From the NCBI GenBank assembly GCA_025738555.1, contig JAOVFP010000012.1, forward strand, positions 3,844,001-3,908,000: a stretch of DNA of 64,000 bases, written 5' to 3'. The DNA is from Cyathus striatus. Taxonomy: Eukaryota > Basidiomycota > Agaricomycetes > Agaricales > Nidulariaceae. Shown here piece after piece: positions 47,834-58,711 of this stretch (positions within the stretch are counted from its first letter, which is position 1; each line of letters opens with the position of its first letter). The position numbers and the translations under genes were made by a program. Under the pieces are notes generated by a model that saw nothing but the letters and a program-made list of their open reading frames with translations, had not been told where the DNA came from and did not search any database.

Positions 47834-48089
47834 GAAAACGGACAAATTTGGCAAAACCTGGACGGACAGAAATCCGAAAAATGGGGTATTTTTCGGAACG
47901 ACCTTTACCGTAATAATCCAGGGTCCTCAGTAAGCACGATCAACGCACGATATATTTTAAGCATACATCTCGGAAACGCATATATCCTTCCCGATAAACG
48001 TCATTATAATTAGTCGTTACAGAAAAAGAGCATACGACGAGCAATCCAGGAACATTTGAGATCAAGATAAACCAGTTCAATATAAGAAA

Positions 48090-48897
48090 TCAGTCATACT
48101 CCGAATCCGGCAGGAGCTGCACAATTTTGGCAGTTGCGGTACCCCAAATCTTTTTGTTGTCAATAAAACGACCTTCATTGATTTGCTCTAACATTTGAAG
48201 GGGCGAGTCTTGTTGCGCATGGGTCATGTCAAGTGGCTCGGTAGATGCAAATAACTTTATGAACCCCACTTCCACACTGACCCCTGGGCGGAGGTAATAG
48301 ATCACAGGAGGATGTTCAGAATCCTCATAACCTATCTTAATGGACTTATTTGCCTCAAGCCTAGAGCTGTTGTTTTCATCCGAAAGATAGTAAGGCACTG
48401 GTGTTAAATGTCAATGAGAGTTTGATCGGACACGCAAGTTCAATTGTTCACTACTCACTGATGCTGAAATCATAGTTGTCCATGAAGAACAGATAAGCAT
48501 ATAATTCCAAACTAGTATGATTCGAAATTTTTATTCCATATGGCACACTTCGGCTCGCTCTTACATTGGCGACACCATCCACGACCATACTTGGTCCATG
48601 TTCTACCCTGTATGGTCTGAGATCTGTTGTAAATCTGTCATTAATGACAGCGAGGTTGTAAAAGTCTACATAAACAATTTGGTCTGTAGTGATATCACTT
48701 GTGCGGTTCAATATATGGTGGTAATGAGCGATCCCTTTAAACATGTACAGGGTACAGGCCTTTATGTTATATCGGACTGTCCGATATAACATAAAGGCCT
48801 GGGTAGCGTGTACTCAGAGAAGGATCCCTTTAGTAATGAATCCAAACAAACCAACTGAGTATATTCGTGAAACATTGAAGTCAGTTCTGAAAATCAT
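48090..48897 (-). pseudogene. C-terminal domain of a basidiomycete caspase-like protein, interrupted
   Basis: Exons 48459-48739 (part) and 48090-48397 give TKGIAHYHHILNRTSD, YGIKISNHTSLELYAYLFFM, DFSIMPYYLSDENNSS and VEVGFIKLFASTEPLDMTH, ending LLPDSEYD at 48090. This matches my recollection of the beta-rich C-terminal part found after the p20 domain in Agaricomycete caspase-like (peptidase C14) proteins; no p20 catalytic domain is present. The intron 48398-48458 closes in phase. The frame upstream (MIFRTDFNVSRIYSVGLFGF, from 48897) would join perfectly to TKGIAHYHH if the 83-bp insertion at 48740-48822 and one 10-bp repeat were absent. With the insertion, a stop appears at once. Confidence 0.55.
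48740..48822. mobile_element. 83-bp palindromic mini-insertion with 10-bp TSD
   Basis: GATCCCTTTA occurs at 48730-48739 and again at 48823-48832. Between them is an 83-bp segment whose core (48756-48800) is a perfect 45-bp palindrome with a 1-nt centre, AGGCCTTTATGTTATATCGG...TAACATAAAGGCCT. A 10-bp TSD is typical of Mutator-like elements. Confidence 0.8.
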
Positions 48898-49535
48898 TTA
48901 GATTTTCACTAGAGTTCTCCCGCGATTATCGGAAACAATAGTATTGACAAAAATCGAAAAAATGGAAAGCATGTCAAACAGTGTAGTGCTTCGCATGAGA
49001 ATATTACGACATTCATGATTCTGACTTAATATGTAAGTGGTGTACAACATAGTTCTGGAATAATCGAAATATATCCGAAGAAAAATAGGAAAGTGGAGAG
49101 GATCTATATACGATATCAATAGTAGCTAAACCTTCTTGCTCATTTCCGCACTTTCCATTCATTTTATCTAGAGTAAATCCTTTGAGGGGCCGGGGAGTGG
49201 TGTTTATCTTTTGTTTCTACACATATCATGGAAGACGTTCACAATTATTTCTATATTGTTTTATGAAATAGCCACAAGTGCCACCCTCGCGATCGAGATT
49301 CAGGAGCCAAATGAAAGATCAGTGAGGCGAGGTATCATATCATTACCTATTGTTTTACCTATCCTTATTTCTATGGTCTAGCCAGAAAGTCGTCCAAATT
49401 TCGGTGTCTCTCGTCATCAGTTCATACATCACTACCTAGCGCCTTGTACACATCTGCACAAATAGCCCGGCGGTGAGATGTATATATGAACACTGTACTC
49501 TTCTGGTATTGGAGACAGTTCCGCACTCCACCGAA

Positions 49536-50027
49536 ATGTCAGACAACCACCACGCCGACCCCACGGGGGATCAGTCCACGAATAATAACCCTTCCCACCA
49601 ACACACGCAATCTCACCTTCCACCAGGAGCCGCTCAAAGGTATATACCCACTCTGTATCTCATCTTTCTTACCAGTATTTATCGCTCCGGCAGGTCATCC
49701 CCAATTCCAGACAATACCGATATTACCCCTGAAGGAAAAATGTCCTACGCTGCCCTGATGTTCGACAACTGCAAATACGACAAGACCGATATCGGTGGTA
49801 ATATCGTTAACTCTGCGGTGTCACCCCATCTCGCTGTCCTTCGGCAACAATTAGACAACAAACAAATCACTATGCAGGAATACTGCGCTTTTTATGCGGA
49901 CCTTATGAAAACGGATGCCATGTACTTGTCGAAAGCAGAATCGGTATTCAGTAGGAATGGCGCTGGGACCGATTTTAAAACCAGGGAAGGTGTTGTCATT
50001 CGCAATGGCATCAGTGACCAAAGCTAG
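49536..50027 (+). CDS. Small hypothetical protein, two exons
   Basis: Exons 49536-49639 and 49694-50027 join through a 54-bp GT-AG intron into a 145-residue protein. The N-terminus is Asn/His/Pro-rich (MSDNHHADPTGDQSTNNN). The second exon is more ordered (MSYAALMFDNCKYDKTDIGG, HLAVLRQQLDNKQITMQEYC, AFYADLMKTDAMYLSKAESV). No signal peptide or membrane segment is seen. A TATA-like ATGTATATATG lies about 55 bp before the start. The family is not recognised, but splicing and composition support a real gene. Confidence 0.6.
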   Translation: MSDNHHADPTGDQSTNNNPSHQHTQSHLPPGAAQRYIPTLYLIFLTSIYRSGRSSPIPDNTDITPEGKMSYAALMFDNCKYDKTDIGGNIVNSAVSPHLAVLRQQLDNKQITMQEYCAFYADLMKTDAMYLSKAESVFSRNGAGTDFKTREGVVIRNGISDQS

Positions 50028-50798
50028 GTGGTGCGTATAATATCTAATTCGAACGTGGACGAAGTTGATTGCTTTCATTGTAGGGCCTACACTGGGAAAG
50101 GGGATGATGGGCATTTTGTAGAAGTAGTAAAGAGTCAAGGCTAGTTTTTAGAATGCATCTCCAGCCTCTCCACCGTAATCTCGACTCCCCCCAAACCCTG
50201 TAGATTAAATAGGGTTTAGTTTGACTGTCGGTTTGCTTGTTTATAACTTGTTGGAATGGGTATAAGTACGTGAGTAGAATACGGATACTACACGGTTTAA
50301 ATAGTAAAAAAGAAGGTAAAATATACCTAAAGGAGAGAATAAATATTAACTAAAAACAAGGAGGTTACCAAGACTATACTGCTGTTCCAAGAAGTTTTAG
50401 ATACGGAGAACGAAAAATAAATCTTGAAGCGACGGTGAGGGCAGAAGAGATGTAGAGTTGTTGGCCAGACTTGAGTAGTATGATTTGCGTTGCTTCGCCA
50501 GCCTGTAGTCGAGTGCCTGAGGTATCTTTCTTGGTGTCTGACATTTGTAAGTATGGGGGGTTCGGTCCGATGTTGAGAGCGTTGGGATGTGTTCAAGGGG
50601 ACGGTTCAACGGCAGAAGCGATGACACGCGCTGGATGGGCAGGTCACATGACGATACTATTGTAGCTCGAGAACGACTACAGCTTTGGCCAATCATCCAA
50701 TTTCGCAACAAGAGGGTAGGAGCAGGAGTGGTAAGGTGCTCGAAACGAGAGCAAAAACCTTCCTTGCTTTGTTGAATTTGCCTAGTGGTCGAACGTTG
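50028..50798. other. Intergenic region, no supported gene
   Basis: The minus frame 50397-50837 overlaps the LTR and looks fortuitous. The last five bases (50794-50798, CGTTG) are the target duplication of the LTR element. Confidence 0.35.
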
Positions 50799-50993
50799 TG
50801 TTAGAATCTGGGTGTTCGTGTTGAGGCACAGCCGCATAGTTACATAATATAGTTACGTAATCGTTCTCTGTATGTACGCGCGTCGTAGTTTCTGTGCAAT
50901 TCATGGCTTCGTCTGTCACTATTGTCGGTCAGCGTTTTCAATCCGGTCTTCCTCCACAGTCAGCTCTTCAACTCTCCCCTTCTATTCTTGACA
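50799..50993 (+). repeat. 5' LTR of the gag-only element
   Basis: 195 bp, TG...CA ends; matched by 59117-59311. Confidence 0.88.
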
Positions 50994-51134
50994 GGTTATG
51001 GGCCCCGCCTGCACTTAAATTCTACACCACTCAACCTGCCAACAAACTTTCAATCTCTTACCTTCCTCTTCTGATCTTTTGATCCCACACACCCTTCCTT
51101 CTTTCTTTGCCTCCCACCACTGTCAACCACCACC

Positions 51135-51874
51135 ATGGCCCCAACAGTCTATGAACTTCTCAGGACCTTTGATTCCCAGAACCGTTTTGATGGGACAAAC
51201 TACCCTGCATGGAACAGGGAGCTGGAGATGACATTTGGAGAGGATGAGGATTTGCTGGGGCACATAAAAGGCACGTCTACTGCCCCTTCTGTTGAGGACT
51301 CCAAGGATCGCACTGCATGGATTGCTATCGACACCCGTGCTCGCATGGCTCTCTACAAGACCATTTCATCAAATGCCGTTCGTGATGCCCACTTTAAAGA
51401 AACATCCCCAGCTCAAATGGCATTTGCTGTTTACACCAGCCTCAAGTCTGAGTATCAGAAGGACTCATGTGCATCTCGGTTTGAGCTCAAGAAGTGCCTT
51501 TACAACCCTGTCCATGATATCAGGCAACCTGTGTCCATGTACATTCAGGATATCATTGCTGCCTCTGACGCTCTCACTGCCCTTGGTCACCCCCCCTCTC
51601 CCCTTGATGTTGTTGACTCTATTCTCATGAATCTCCACCCATCCTTCGCCATCATTCGCACTCTCCTCACATCACAATCTACAGAGCCAACTCTCACATC
51701 TATGAAGAAGATGTTAATGGATCAGGAGGATATGAAAGTGGCCCTCAGTGGGGGGGATGTTCCCAAGTTGGCAAACTATGCCAAAAGGGGGGGTCAGGGC
51801 AAGAACCCCAAGGCTAAGAAAGGTGATTCAGATTCTGAGGGTGATGATCCCTCCTATGATTGGCTCAACCCCTG
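51135..51874 (+). pseudogene. Gag-like protein, N-terminal part, split by a Gypsy insertion
   Basis: The frame MAPTVYELLRTFDSQNRFDG to SYDWLNP has the layout of Copia-type Gag proteins: an N-terminal FDGTNYPAWNRELEMTF, a helical core (SRFELKKCLYNP, MYIQDIIAASDALTALG) and a basic tail (GGQGKNPKAKKGDSDSEG). At 51870-51874 the reading frame meets the 5-bp duplication of the Gypsy element. It resumes exactly in frame at 58717. The break is therefore purely insertional. Confidence 0.8.
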
Positions 51875-52248
51875 TGTTAGCGACAGACGAGCAAAATACT
51901 CGAAGCCGAACTTAAACACTCGAATGTGAGAGAGATATGAGTCTTATTGCTAATCTGGAATAAACTAGCACAAGAATGTCGAACTACTGACTAGAAAGAC
52001 CGTATTTATAGAAAAGAACCATGAAGTAATCGCATGTCCATTAACCTACACTACAACGCATGTTACTGTGCTTCTACATTAAGAACTCATGTAATACGTA
52101 TGGCCGAACTGTGCGACTGTGCCCACAGTTATGATGAGTAACGTATGTTGATACGTATGGTGTCCGCATTGTAGGTCATGTGACTATCACATGACATAGA
52201 TAAGATATGATTAGATAAAAGATTAGATAAAGTGACGAAATCCTAACA
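51875..52248 (-). repeat. 3' LTR of the Gypsy element
   Basis: 374 bp, one substitution relative to 58338-58711. Confidence 0.93.
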
Positions 52249-52464
52249 TTACCCCCCCTTTAAGAGTCGTGTCCTCACGACATTTCGATGGATTCTTCTG
52301 TTCGTGGAGGTCGTTCTTGAATTCGTAATATGATGCGAGGAATGTAATGACCGAGTATGAATACGGCCATACAGAGGATGAAGATTACAATAACGTATAT
52401 CAAGAGAGTGATGTTGTTAGAGAGCATTTTGAATAATTATTGCTTCGAATAATTTTCGTTGTTC

Positions 52465-55400
52465 TTATACATTAGGACATTCCGGATTTTCCCGATGGAA
52501 TTTATTTAGAAGACTTTTGGATCCGGTTAATGACGTAATCGGTTCCCATGTACAATGATCATAAGAATAGCCTTTCCATTTAATTTTATAGAGAACTTTC
52601 TTCCGATTTATCTTCCATGCAAGTATTGCTTCTACTTCATATTGTTCCTGGTCATCTATTACAACAGCGGGTGGGGGTTTCGGTTTCTGTTGTGATTTGT
52701 ATTGTGCCGGAATATGTTTCGTAAGTAATTGCGTGTTATACACGGGGTGTTTTCGGTTCCAAGTTTTCGGTAATTGGATTTCGTAAGAGGCTAAACCTAC
52801 TTTCTTTATTACTTTAAAGGGTCCGTATCTTTTGTCATCTAGTTTTGCAACCGGTCTATCGGATTTAATATTAATCCCTTCGACATAGACTAGATCTCCA
52901 GGTTTATATTCGGGTGATTCTTTTCTGTTTCTATCATATCCTCGTTTCATTGCTTCATTGGATAATGTAAGTGCTGCTTTAGCATTTTCCCTAGCTTTGG
53001 TAATTGTAGAAATGAATTCATCTACTCCGATAGTTCTTGATGTTCCGTTTGGTCTAATTCCTCCGTATGGATGGTGTCCATACATTAAATAAAAAGGGGT
53101 ATATCCTGTTGCTCTATGTACCGTATCATTATAATTGAATTCAGTGACGGCTATTCTATCTGCCCAATCATCTTGATCGTAGTTTACGTAAATCCTAAGA
53201 TATTGTTCTATCTCTTGATTTACTCTTTCTACTTGTCCGTTTGTTTGTGGTCGGTATGCAGTAGATAAATTCATTTTTACGCCTAATCGTTTTGTGAATT
53301 CTTTTGTGAAATGAGATGCAAATTGCGATCCTCGATCACTTATAATACGTTGTGGCATTCCGAAGTTTTTAAATACTTTTTCTAAATATAATTCTGCTAC
53401 TCCAGGACTATCGATCTCTTTGTTGCATGGAATAAAGGCAGCCATTTTTGTGAATCGATCAATGACTACCATTAAAAAATCGAATCCTTGTGAATATGGT
53501 AATGGTCCTACAAAATCGATTGATATAGTATGCCAAGGTCCTTCTGGAATACTATTAGGGTTTAATAGTCCTATTGGTTTCGATCTATGTATGTTTGTCC
53601 TTTGGCATGCTTCACATCCAGAAACGTATTTCTTTATGTCCGCCATTATCCTAGGCCACCAATAATCTCTCGTGATTAATTCCATTGTTTTGTATTCACC
53701 ATGGTGTCCTGATATTGCAGAATCGTGACATAATTTAATTATTCGTTCTCTTAATTTAGCATTCTTAGGAATGTAAATTCGATTTTTCCACGTAATTATA
53801 CCTTCAAATGATTCTTCCCAATCTTTCGTTTTAAGGTTAAGCATTTTAATTACTTCCTTATCTCGATTCTTTCTGGATTTTCGAATTTGTTCCATTATAT
53901 CTTCGTCTTCACCATGAACTTCATATGTTTGTCTAAAGTGTTCTGATTTAAGAAGTGTAATGTCTTCATTATCATGTTCGCCTTGTTCATGTCCAGCTCT
54001 TCGAGATAAAAGGTCTGCTTTTGTCATTTGATTCCCTGGTTTATGATGTAACGTATAATGGAATTCCGATAATTCTGTATACCATCTCGCTTGTCGTCGA
54101 TTTAATTTTTGGGGTTTTTTGAAATATTGGAGATTTTTGTGATCTGTCCAAATCTCAAATATTTGTTTGGCCCCTAAGAGGTACTGTCTCCACGTGTCTA
54201 ATGCTCTCATTATTGCAAGCATTTCTTTATCGTAGATTTCGTAGTTTCTTTCGGTTGGACTTAAGGCGTGTGACAGAAAGGCTATCGGTCTCCATTTTCC
54301 ATCTATTTGTTCCTGGGATAAAATAGCTCCATTTGCGAAATCGGAAGAATCAGCTTCTACACGGTATTTTCCTTCATCATTCGGCATTGCTAAAATTGGT
54401 GCCGATATGATTTGATCCTTTAATTCGGAAAATGCTAATGCTTGACTAAGTTCCCATTTCCATTCATTTTTTCCTGTTAATTCATGAAGAGGTTTTGCTA
54501 TTTTCGCAAATCCTTGAATGAATCTTCTATAGAAATTTATGAATCCAAGGAATTGTTGAAGTTCACGTTTATTATTAGGTACTGGCCAATTAACTACTGC
54601 TTTTACTTTCTCAGAATCCATTCTTACAGAATTCTTTGAAATTATAAGTCCTAAGTATTCGACTTCAGCTTTTTCGAAGAAACATTTTTCTGGTTTAAGA
54701 TATAATTCGTGTTGTTCTAATTTCCTAAGAACTCTTTTAACCATTTTTCTGTGTTCTTCCAATGTTTCCGTGAATATCAAAATATCGTCCATGTAGACTA
54801 TTACTGTTCCTTCATTAATTTCCGTTCTGAATATATCATTCATCATAGTTTGGAAAGTTGCAGGGGAATTCGTAAGTCCAAAGAACATGACCAAGGGTTC
54901 GAATAATCCTCTATTAGTTCTAAATGCGGCATATTGTTCGTCTCCTTCTTTGATCCGAACATTATTGTATCCCCATCTAATGTCTAACTTGGTAAAGTAT
55001 CGTGCCTTTTTCAATTTATCTACTAATTCTTGAATTAACGGTAATGGATATCTATTTTTAATCGTTAATTCATTTAATTTTCGATAATCTTGAATTGGTC
55101 ATAAAGATCCGTCCTTCTTTTTAATGAAGAAGAACGGTGATGCCCAAGGTGATTTCGAAGGTCTGATGCGTCCTGAATTTAGATTTTCATCGAGGAATTC
55201 ATCTAATTGTTTTTGTTCGTCTAAACTTAAAGGATAGATTTTACAATCAAACGATGTGGCTCCTGGTAATAGTTCGATTGCATGATCCCATGGTCGACGG
55301 GGAGGAAGTTTATCAAATGATTCTTTCGCAAATACTCTTTCGAATTCGTGATAATACATAGGAACAGTTTCTTTCCAATGCTTCTTTGGTTTTTGCTGAT

Positions 55401-56280
55401 TTTGTGCTTCAGCAATTTTTGAAGCTGTAGTTTGAAAAGCTCTTAGTTCAATCTGTTCGAATATGTTGACTGCTATAATATGATCGTCCGATTCAAGATT
55501 TATCTGTTCATCTAGATCAGATTCATCTTCTTCTGGATTCATCGTATTTATTAATGGAGTACATTCTATCGGGCATCGTGTAAATTTGATTGTTCCTTCC
55601 TTCCAATCCACTTCTGGATTGTGAGTTCGAAGCCAATCGTGTCCGATAAACATAGATGCTTTTCCTAGATTTATTACAGCTAATTGTAATATTTCTACAT
55701 GTTTTCCATGTCGTACTCTCAATTCAACGTAATCAGTGATTGAGCCATCACTATTAAGAGTTCCATCTGCATTATAAACCGGAGATGGTCGTGGATATTT
55801 CTTTGTTGTAAGTTGATGTTCTTCCACGAATCTTCGATTTATACAAGTTCTGGTACTTCCGCTATCCAATAATGCTTTTAGCCCATATGTCCTTTGAGTA
55901 TCCAATGTTGTGACCATTAAATCGAGATCCATTTGATTTCCGTTTGTTCCTCGGATAAATCTTTTGGGTCGTTTTAATTCTTCTAACGCTGGAATTACAT
56001 CTTGATCCGAAAGATTGTTTAGTTCCGTGATCGTTTTCTGAATTACTTCGGGTCTTCGTTTAGGGTGTGTCCAAATACTCAATGTAGCCAAGGCAAGTTC
56101 CGATGTTTGGTCTTTTAATCTCCGTGCGACCCAATACACGTTTCCAGGTTTTACTTCCTGATTAGGGAAGGCGCGTTTGGTTCTTTCTTTTTGTAACAAT
56201 ACGTATTTCGATTCCAGATCTACCGTAGGTACAGTTACATTAGAAGGTACATAAAACGAGGCCGGCGAGTTTGCGCTCAC
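52465..56280 (-). pseudogene. Pol polyprotein with one internal stop
   Basis: The frame from 56280 to 52465 is continuous except for a TGA at 55099-55101, in DGSL*PIQDYRKLNE, where the family normally has Arg. Domains in order: aspartic protease (LLDSGSTRTC), reverse transcriptase (VIVYMDDILIF catalytic box), RNase H (RVEADSSDFANGAILS), H2C2 zinc finger and integrase (HDSAISGHHGEY...CEACQ, then IDFVG, SDRGSQF and GQVERVNQEIE for the DDE triad), and a C-terminal chromodomain (EVEAILAWKINRKKVLYKIK, WKGYSYDHCTWEP). There is no ATG at the start; it follows gag by a probable -1 frameshift. The stop, a C-to-T change at a CGA codon, should block RT synthesis. Confidence 0.92.
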
Positions 56281-57533
56281 TGCTGGCCTTGGGGAAAACC
56301 CAATTGAGCAATGAGGAGAGCGCGTTGCTCTTCCGATAATTTAGTTATATCCGGTAATTCTACTATTCCGCTAGTGGATGCTACAGGTATAGAATTGTCC
56401 ATATTTACATTACGTTGTACATAAGGTCCGCGTGGTTTCTTGGGGCATGTGTTGGACATATGTCCTTTCTCCTTACAATAAAAACAGCGACCTTCTTTTT
56501 TAAGTTGGTCTAAATCCATACGATTGCCTCCTTGTGATACCGTAAGGTTGGAACGATCGGGTGTCCGTTGTTGCGTGTTCGGTGTCTGTTGAGTTCCGGG
56601 GTTTGTATTATTCTGGGAACGTCCAGAATTCTGATTCTGATTCTGATTCTGAGGTCGTCCAAAATTTTGCTGAGTACGTCCGAAATTAGCTTCTCGGCGA
56701 TTTCTTTCGTATTCCGCGGCTTTATCAACCCAATCTATTAGTTTATCAGTGACCTTAAGACCTCCGACTTCCATAAGTCTTCTGGCTAGAAGAGGATGCA
56801 TGCCGCGTCGGTATTTGTCGACTAGGGCCGTGTTATCAAATCCGGTAAGGTTCATCCATTGCATAAAGTCGATAGTATAATCTTCAACTGGTCGATTACC
56901 CTGTACAACCTTGTTGATTTGTTCGATTGCGTTGTTCTGGGTTTCTGTGGAGATAAAGAAGAATTGGAGTCGTTCGACAAACGTGTTCCAGTCGGCAAAA
57001 GGACAACTTGTTTTGAAGGCATCGTGGATAATAGCTGGGGATTCGTCTGTTGCGGGAATGTTAACCTGTTGCGTGTCCTGTAAAGTGGGTTCCTTTCCGT
57101 CGTGTAGTAATTTCCATTGAGCTCGTTCTTCATTGAACAAGATCAGATCGCCTAAGAATGTATCTGCCCATCTCTGAGCTCGGTTGTCCTTTCCTTTTTT
57201 AACCTTTGGTAAAGCGATTGTTATCTTTTTCCAATCGTTCGTAATATTCTTTTCCTGAAAGTACAGCATCATACGTCTAATCCAATTATTAACCGTATGG
57301 GGATCTCCTTCATAGTCTTCTGGAATTTCGACCTTTTCCTTGGGTTCCGGTCGATCCTCCTTAATTCCGTCTCTGATTTCCTTAATGACCCCTTGAGTCA
57401 TTGCGGAAACACTTTCCGTGACTAACTGCTTATTAGCAGGAGTCATGTTCGTCCATCTGGTCACAATTTCGTCTTTCATAAAGACCATTACTATGGCTGT
57501 AATGAAGCCGAGAATGATTTCACCGGAAATCAT
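56277..57533 (-). CDS. Gag protein of the Gypsy element
   Basis: A 418-residue frame: a hydrophobic N-terminal stretch (GEIILGFITAIVMVF), a capsid-like helical domain (PHTVNNWIRRMMLYFQEKN to KAAEYERNRREANFG), a Gln/Asn-rich linker (RPQNQNQNQNSGRSQNN) and one zinc knuckle (CFYCKEKGHMSNTC). It ends LGFPQGQQ. Its ATG overlaps the stop of the upstream ORF (TAATG), suggesting coupled reinitiation. The heptamer GGGTTTT lies in the correct frame 15 nt before its stop. Confidence 0.9.
   Translation of the reverse strand: MISGEIILGFITAIVMVFMKDEIVTRWTNMTPANKQLVTESVSAMTQGVIKEIRDGIKEDRPEPKEKVEIPEDYEGDPHTVNNWIRRMMLYFQEKNITNDWKKITIALPKVKKGKDNRAQRWADTFLGDLILFNEERAQWKLLHDGKEPTLQDTQQVNIPATDESPAIIHDAFKTSCPFADWNTFVERLQFFFISTETQNNAIEQINKVVQGNRPVEDYTIDFMQWMNLTGFDNTALVDKYRRGMHPLLARRLMEVGGLKVTDKLIDWVDKAAEYERNRREANFGRTQQNFGRPQNQNQNQNSGRSQNNTNPGTQQTPNTQQRTPDRSNLTVSQGGNRMDLDQLKKEGRCFYCKEKGHMSNTCPKKPRGPYVQRNVNMDNSIPVASTSGIVELPDITKLSEEQRALLIAQLGFPQGQQ
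56295..56301 (-). promoter_or_regulatory. Probable -1 ribosomal frameshift site, GGGTTTT
   Basis: On the minus strand the gag codons read TTG GGT TTT CCC; the heptamer G GGT TTT fits the X XXY YYZ rule. A -1 slip leads straight into the pol frame, which is open there and lacks an ATG. The gag stop is 15 nt further on. Confidence 0.65.
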
Positions 57534-57973
57534 TATAGTTCTGGGTCGTCGGGGTACGTGGGTGTGGGAAGTTCTCTTCCGTCGTTATCAACGGTATTTA
57601 GAAGGGTTTCGTATCCTAAAGGAGAGTAGAAATCTCTTTCAAAAGGGGAAATGTATCGGGTGGGAGTGTTAAATCTCAGTCCGTTGTCGTGTCCGGGTTC
57701 GGTGATGATAGTAAGGATTCGGTGAATAGGATGTTCGGGAGGAGTAGGGAGACGGGGAGGTGGAACGTAGTTAGGGATTTGGTGAAGGGAAGGATATGTG
57801 TTGGGGTCAAAATCCGAGTCGTCGGAGTCCACCGACACGGCTCTCGGAGTTTGAGGACGGGAATAGGGTGTAGGGCGAGATCGAGGAATGTAAAGGGGAA
57901 CGGATGAAGATGGAATGTGATAGGAACGGGATCGGAGAGATCGAAGGGTTTGGGAACGAGTAATAGGTGCCAC
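57533..57973 (-). CDS. Small 5' ORF of the Gypsy element
   Basis: 146 residues from MAPITRSQTLRSLRSRSYHI to LPTPTYPDDPEL. It is rich in Pro, Arg and Ser with an acidic stretch (VDSDDSDFDPNTYPS). It precedes gag, and its stop overlaps the gag start (TAATG). It lacks a recognised domain. Its length, intact frame and tight overlap indicate it is expressed, perhaps as a basic RNA- or membrane-associated protein; this is inference. Confidence 0.7.
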   Translation of the reverse strand: MAPITRSQTLRSLRSRSYHIPSSSVPLYIPRSRPTPYSRPQTPRAVSVDSDDSDFDPNTYPSLHQIPNYVPPPRLPTPPEHPIHRILTIITEPGHDNGLRFNTPTRYISPFERDFYSPLGYETLLNTVDNDGRELPTPTYPDDPEL

Positions 57974-58337
57974 CGTGATAGATCGAGTAACAGATGCTCT
58001 TGAGGATGCTCGGAAACTAGCGAGACATCCTAAGTTTCACGCACACTTTCTTGCAGATAGAACCAGCTGGGGCAACACGTGGTAGCCTCCCCAGTCACTG
58101 GCGCCGTGCCAAACTCAAGGCAGAGGGCCTAAGATGATCGGTAATTCGGACAGTGTCGGGCTCAACGTTACACCAGTCCTCTCGTACTTCCAAGTACAAC
58201 GATCAAGTCTATCGAATGGAGTGTACGTCTGGTCCAAGAGGTCCAAGACGGGGAACGAGGTATAGAGAGAAGTTTTGCCGGGGTTCGGCGAGAGAGGAGA
58301 AGTTCGGGGTCGAGGAATGAGGAGATTCTTGTGCTTT

Positions 58338-58711
58338 TGTTAGCGACAGACGAGCAAAATACTCGAAGCCGAACTTAAACACTCGAACGTGAGAGAGATA
58401 TGAGTCTTATTGCTAATCTGGAATAAACTAGCACAAGAATGTCGAACTACTGACTAGAAAGACCGTATTTATAGAAAAGAACCATGAAGTAATCGCATGT
58501 CCATTAACCTACACTACAACGCATGTTACTGTGCTTCTACATTAAGAACTCATGTAATACGTATGGCCGAACTGTGCGACTGTGCCCACAGTTATGATGA
58601 GTAACGTATGTTGATACGTATGGTGTCCGCATTGTAGGTCATGTGACTATCACATGACATAGATAAGATATGATTAGATAAAAGATTAGATAAAGTGACG
58701 AAATCCTAACA
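58338..58711 (-). repeat. 5' LTR of the Gypsy element
   Basis: 374 bp. On the minus strand it precedes the leader (57974-58337), in which I find no convincing tRNA primer site of the usual initiator-methionine type. Confidence 0.93.

Larger units (their letters stand above)
46165..47927. mobile_element. Non-autonomous DNA transposon with AGGACCCTGG ends and 8-bp TSD
   Basis: The left end AGGACCCTGGATTATTGTGG (continuing TAAAGGTCGTTCCG) matches the inverted right end at about 32 of 34 positions. The perfect 8-bp duplication CAGTAAGC sits at 46157-46164 and 47928-47935. Subterminal motifs GGTCGTTCC, each followed by CGGACA-like sequence, repeat every 40-45 bp at both ends in the same orientation. 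The interior has no frame longer than about 80 residues and no transposase, so the element is non-autonomous. Termini (AGGACCC...AGGTCG), TSD length and motif spacing match the 8826-11805 element. Confidence 0.9.
51875..58711 (-). mobile_element. Full-length Gypsy (chromovirus) LTR retrotransposon, 6.8 kb
   Basis: LTRs of 374 bp (51875-52248 and 58338-58711) start TGTTAGCGACAGACG and end GAAATCCTAACA on the plus strand. They differ at one base only (in ACTCGAATGTG versus ACTCGAACGTG). A perfect 5-bp duplication, CCCTG, flanks the element (51870-51874 and 58712-58716). Coding order on the minus strand is a small 5' ORF, gag, then pol with protease, RT, RNase H, integrase and chromodomain. A polypurine tract, AAAGGGGGGG, adjoins the left (3') LTR. 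One in-frame stop in pol is the only lesion found. Confidence 0.95.

Noticed and set aside
50397..50837. 146-codon minus-strand frame
   Set aside because: It runs into the LTR of the gag-only element and has no coding signature beyond being open.
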